Positions 47,268 to 48,239 of a stretch of DNA of 48,239 bases are shown here, in pieces. The stretch's first letter is position 1; each line of letters starts with the position of its first letter. Made by a program: the position numbers and the translations under genes. A model generated the notes under the pieces. That model saw only the letters and a program-made list of their open reading frames with translations, had not been told where the DNA came from and did no database searches. The DNA is from Acidobacteriota bacterium (lineage in GTDB: Bacteria; Acidobacteriota; Terriglobia; Terriglobales; Acidobacteriaceae): NCBI GenBank assembly GCA_021804655.1, contig JAJZHE010000005.1, positions 1 to 48,239 of the forward strand, in the 5' to 3' direction.

Positions 47268-47756
47268 TCAACTCTGGCCAATTCGCTTCAGCTCGGACTG
47301 GATCGTCATCTGGTCCAGAGCTGCAAGCGGCAAGGCAAGAAATAGACTGATCCGACGCTCCAGCCGTGCGTATGCGTCAGAAAATGCGCGCTGAATCTGC
47401 TCATCGCTCCCCTGCACCGCTGCCGGATCCGGCACTCCCCAGTGAGCCGTTATAGGATGGCCGGGCCAGACAGGACAGACCTCAGATGCAGCACTGTCAC
47501 AGACAGTAAAGACGAAGTGCATCTCAGGAGCATCAGGAGTGGAAAACTCGTCCCAGCTTTTGCTGCGATATCCTTCAACGCTCATGCCGCTGACTGCGAT
47601 CTGCGCCAGCGCCTCCGGACGCACTCGACCAGAGGGATGACTGCCTGCGCTGTAGGCGCGAAAATGCGGTGCGCCACGGCGATTGAGAATCGCCTCCGCC
47701 ATGATGGAGCGCGCCGAGTTGCCCGTGCAAAGGAACAAAACATTGTAGGCTGACAT
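47268..47756 (-). CDS. arsC: arsenate reductase, low-molecular-weight-phosphatase type
   Basis: 162 residues. It reduces arsenate to arsenite by a thiol relay. The P-loop CTGNSARS has the nucleophile Cys10; Cys86 and Cys94 (VCDSAASEVCPVWPG) are the resolving pair, and DP in VPDPA is the usual Asp. It matches the thioredoxin-linked ArsC family. ATG 47756 has no clear Shine-Dalgarno. It is divergent from arsR and convergent with gpsA. An arsenite exporter gene is not in the window and may follow arsR. Confidence 0.94.
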   Translation of the reverse strand: MSAYNVLFLCTGNSARSIMAEAILNRRGAPHFRAYSAGSHPSGRVRPEALAQIAVSGMSVEGYRSKSWDEFSTPDAPEMHFVFTVCDSAASEVCPVWPGHPITAHWGVPDPAAVQGSDEQIQRAFSDAYARLERRISLFLALPLAALDQMTIQSELKRIGQS

Positions 47757-47860
47757 GGAATTTTTACGAATGCTGTACCGTCAATCTGTCGGCACGTCTC
47801 GTATCCTTTCATTACATTTCGCAACACATTATGCAACCAGCAATTGAAACTGCCTTTACG

Positions 47861-47878
47861 TATTCATTTTTCTGAATA
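47861..47878. promoter_or_regulatory. candidate ArsR operator dyad
   Basis: A perfect dyad, TATTCA-N6-TGAATA (47861-47866 / 47873-47878), lies in the divergent arsC-arsR gap, in an AT-rich patch, just upstream of the arsR -35 element. ArsR dimers bind such 12-2-12-like imperfect palindromes. Confidence 0.5.
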
Positions 47879-47884
47879 TAAGAC

Positions 47885-47913
47885 TTGCATTCATATTCGT
47901 CAATGCGTATACA
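47885..47913 (+). promoter_or_regulatory. probable arsR promoter, suggesting a leaderless mRNA
   Basis: TTGCAT (47885-47890), a 17-nt spacer and TATACA (47908-47913) fit a sigma-70 promoter. The start codon (47921) is 8 nt after the -10 end, so transcription would begin at or next to the ATG, and no Shine-Dalgarno is present. Confidence 0.45.
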
Positions 47914-47920
47914 TTAATCT

Positions 47921-48239
47921 ATGGCAAAGCAAGCAAGCCCAGCATCCATTGATCGCATCTTTTCCGCACTTGCTGATCCGACTCGACTCAGAATCCTTCA
48001 CCTGCTTTCCGGACGCGAACTCTGTGTCTGCTATTTTGTTGAAATTCTCCATTGCCCACAGCCAAAAGTTTCACGCCACCTCGCGATGTTGCGTGCCGCG
48101 GGAATCGTGACTGCGCGACGGGAAGGCAAGTGGATGCATTACCGTATGCTTGAACCGCAACAACCGGGGATCGCTCAGATACTTGCCGCAACTCTGACCG
48201 CTCTGACCGGACAGAAATCCATGCAGGCCGACGCTGCGC
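47921..48239 (+). CDS. arsR: ArsR-family metalloregulator (3' end beyond window)
   Basis: 106 residues are visible and the frame is still open at the right edge. FSALADPTRLRILHLLSG starts the winged helix. ELCVCYF (Cys35, Cys37) sits in the DNA-binding region exactly where ArsR has its arsenite-binding ELCVCDL motif; Cys45 could be a third ligand. The recognition helix CPQPKVSRHLAMLRAAGIV follows, then the wing EGKWMHYR. It should repress itself and arsC until arsenite or antimonite binds. A stretch of 105 residues already covers the whole domain, so little is missing. Confidence 0.92.
   Translation, partial: MAKQASPASIDRIFSALADPTRLRILHLLSGRELCVCYFVEILHCPQPKVSRHLAMLRAAGIVTARREGKWMHYRMLEPQQPGIAQILAATLTALTGQKSMQADAA

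Noticed and set aside
47844-48110. 88-codon plus-strand frame over the arsR start
   Set aside because: It is another frame of the same DNA. The frame from 47921 gives a clear ArsR protein with ELCVCYF and is open to the window end.

Overview
The window looks like chromosomal DNA of a GC-rich, diderm, soil-type bacterium. An acidobacterium of the Terriglobia type is the best guess. The reasons are a mraZ-rsmH-ftsL-ftsI(PASTA)-murE-murF-mraY-murD-ftsW-murG cluster, a meso-diaminopimelate-type MurE, a TonB-dependent receptor with a carboxypeptidase-regulatory-like N-terminus, a Tat-exported GH2 enzyme with a DUF885 peptidase-like protein, and a contiguous leu/ilv block. This assignment is inference from gene content, not from a marker-gene search. 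I see no rRNA, tRNA, CRISPR array, phage gene or transposase.

Layout. 1-2859 (minus strand): a NatA/NatB-like ABC exporter followed by a DUF374 acyltransferase that runs off the left edge. 2911-5473: a two-helix membrane protein and recG. 5741-6589: a secreted Gly/Tyr/Trp/His-rich protein with a terminator. 6681-6792: a compact array of palindromes touching the murG stop codon. 6792-19022 (minus strand): ten division and cell-wall genes from mraZ to murG, mostly overlapping or closely spaced, behind a four-unit MraZ box. 19279-24434: accessory genes (DUF2127, fasciclin, SRPBCC, outer-membrane barrel, ketoglutarate-semialdehyde dehydrogenase, zinc ribbon). 24639-27307: a lone cyclic-nucleotide-binding-domain protein overlapping sdaA, then rsmE. 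27347-38130: a LysR regulator divergent from leuA-leuB-leuC-leuD-ilvD-ilvB-ilvN-ilvC. 38198-45397 (minus strand): DUF885 protein, GH2 enzyme and TonB-dependent receptor. 45558-47236: plsY-gpsA for phospholipid entry. 47268-48239: arsC divergent from a partial arsR.

How they work together. The dcw genes make lipid II (MurE, F, D, MraY, MurG) and feed the divisome (FtsL, FtsI, FtsW), with MraZ as likely autoregulator. The leu/ilv block encodes the shared valine/isoleucine steps (IlvBN, IlvC, IlvD) and the leucine branch (LeuA-D). SdaA upstream makes pyruvate, their common precursor. The DUF885/GH2/TonB set looks like a small glycoconjugate-use locus.

Points that stand out: LeuA lacks its C-terminal feedback domain; RecG has a basic insertion with an AT-hook core; the Crp-like sensor has no HTH and is translationally coupled to serine deaminase; the dcw cluster stops at murG beside a palindrome array. 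I did not find a clearly novel multi-gene system. These are the best leads.
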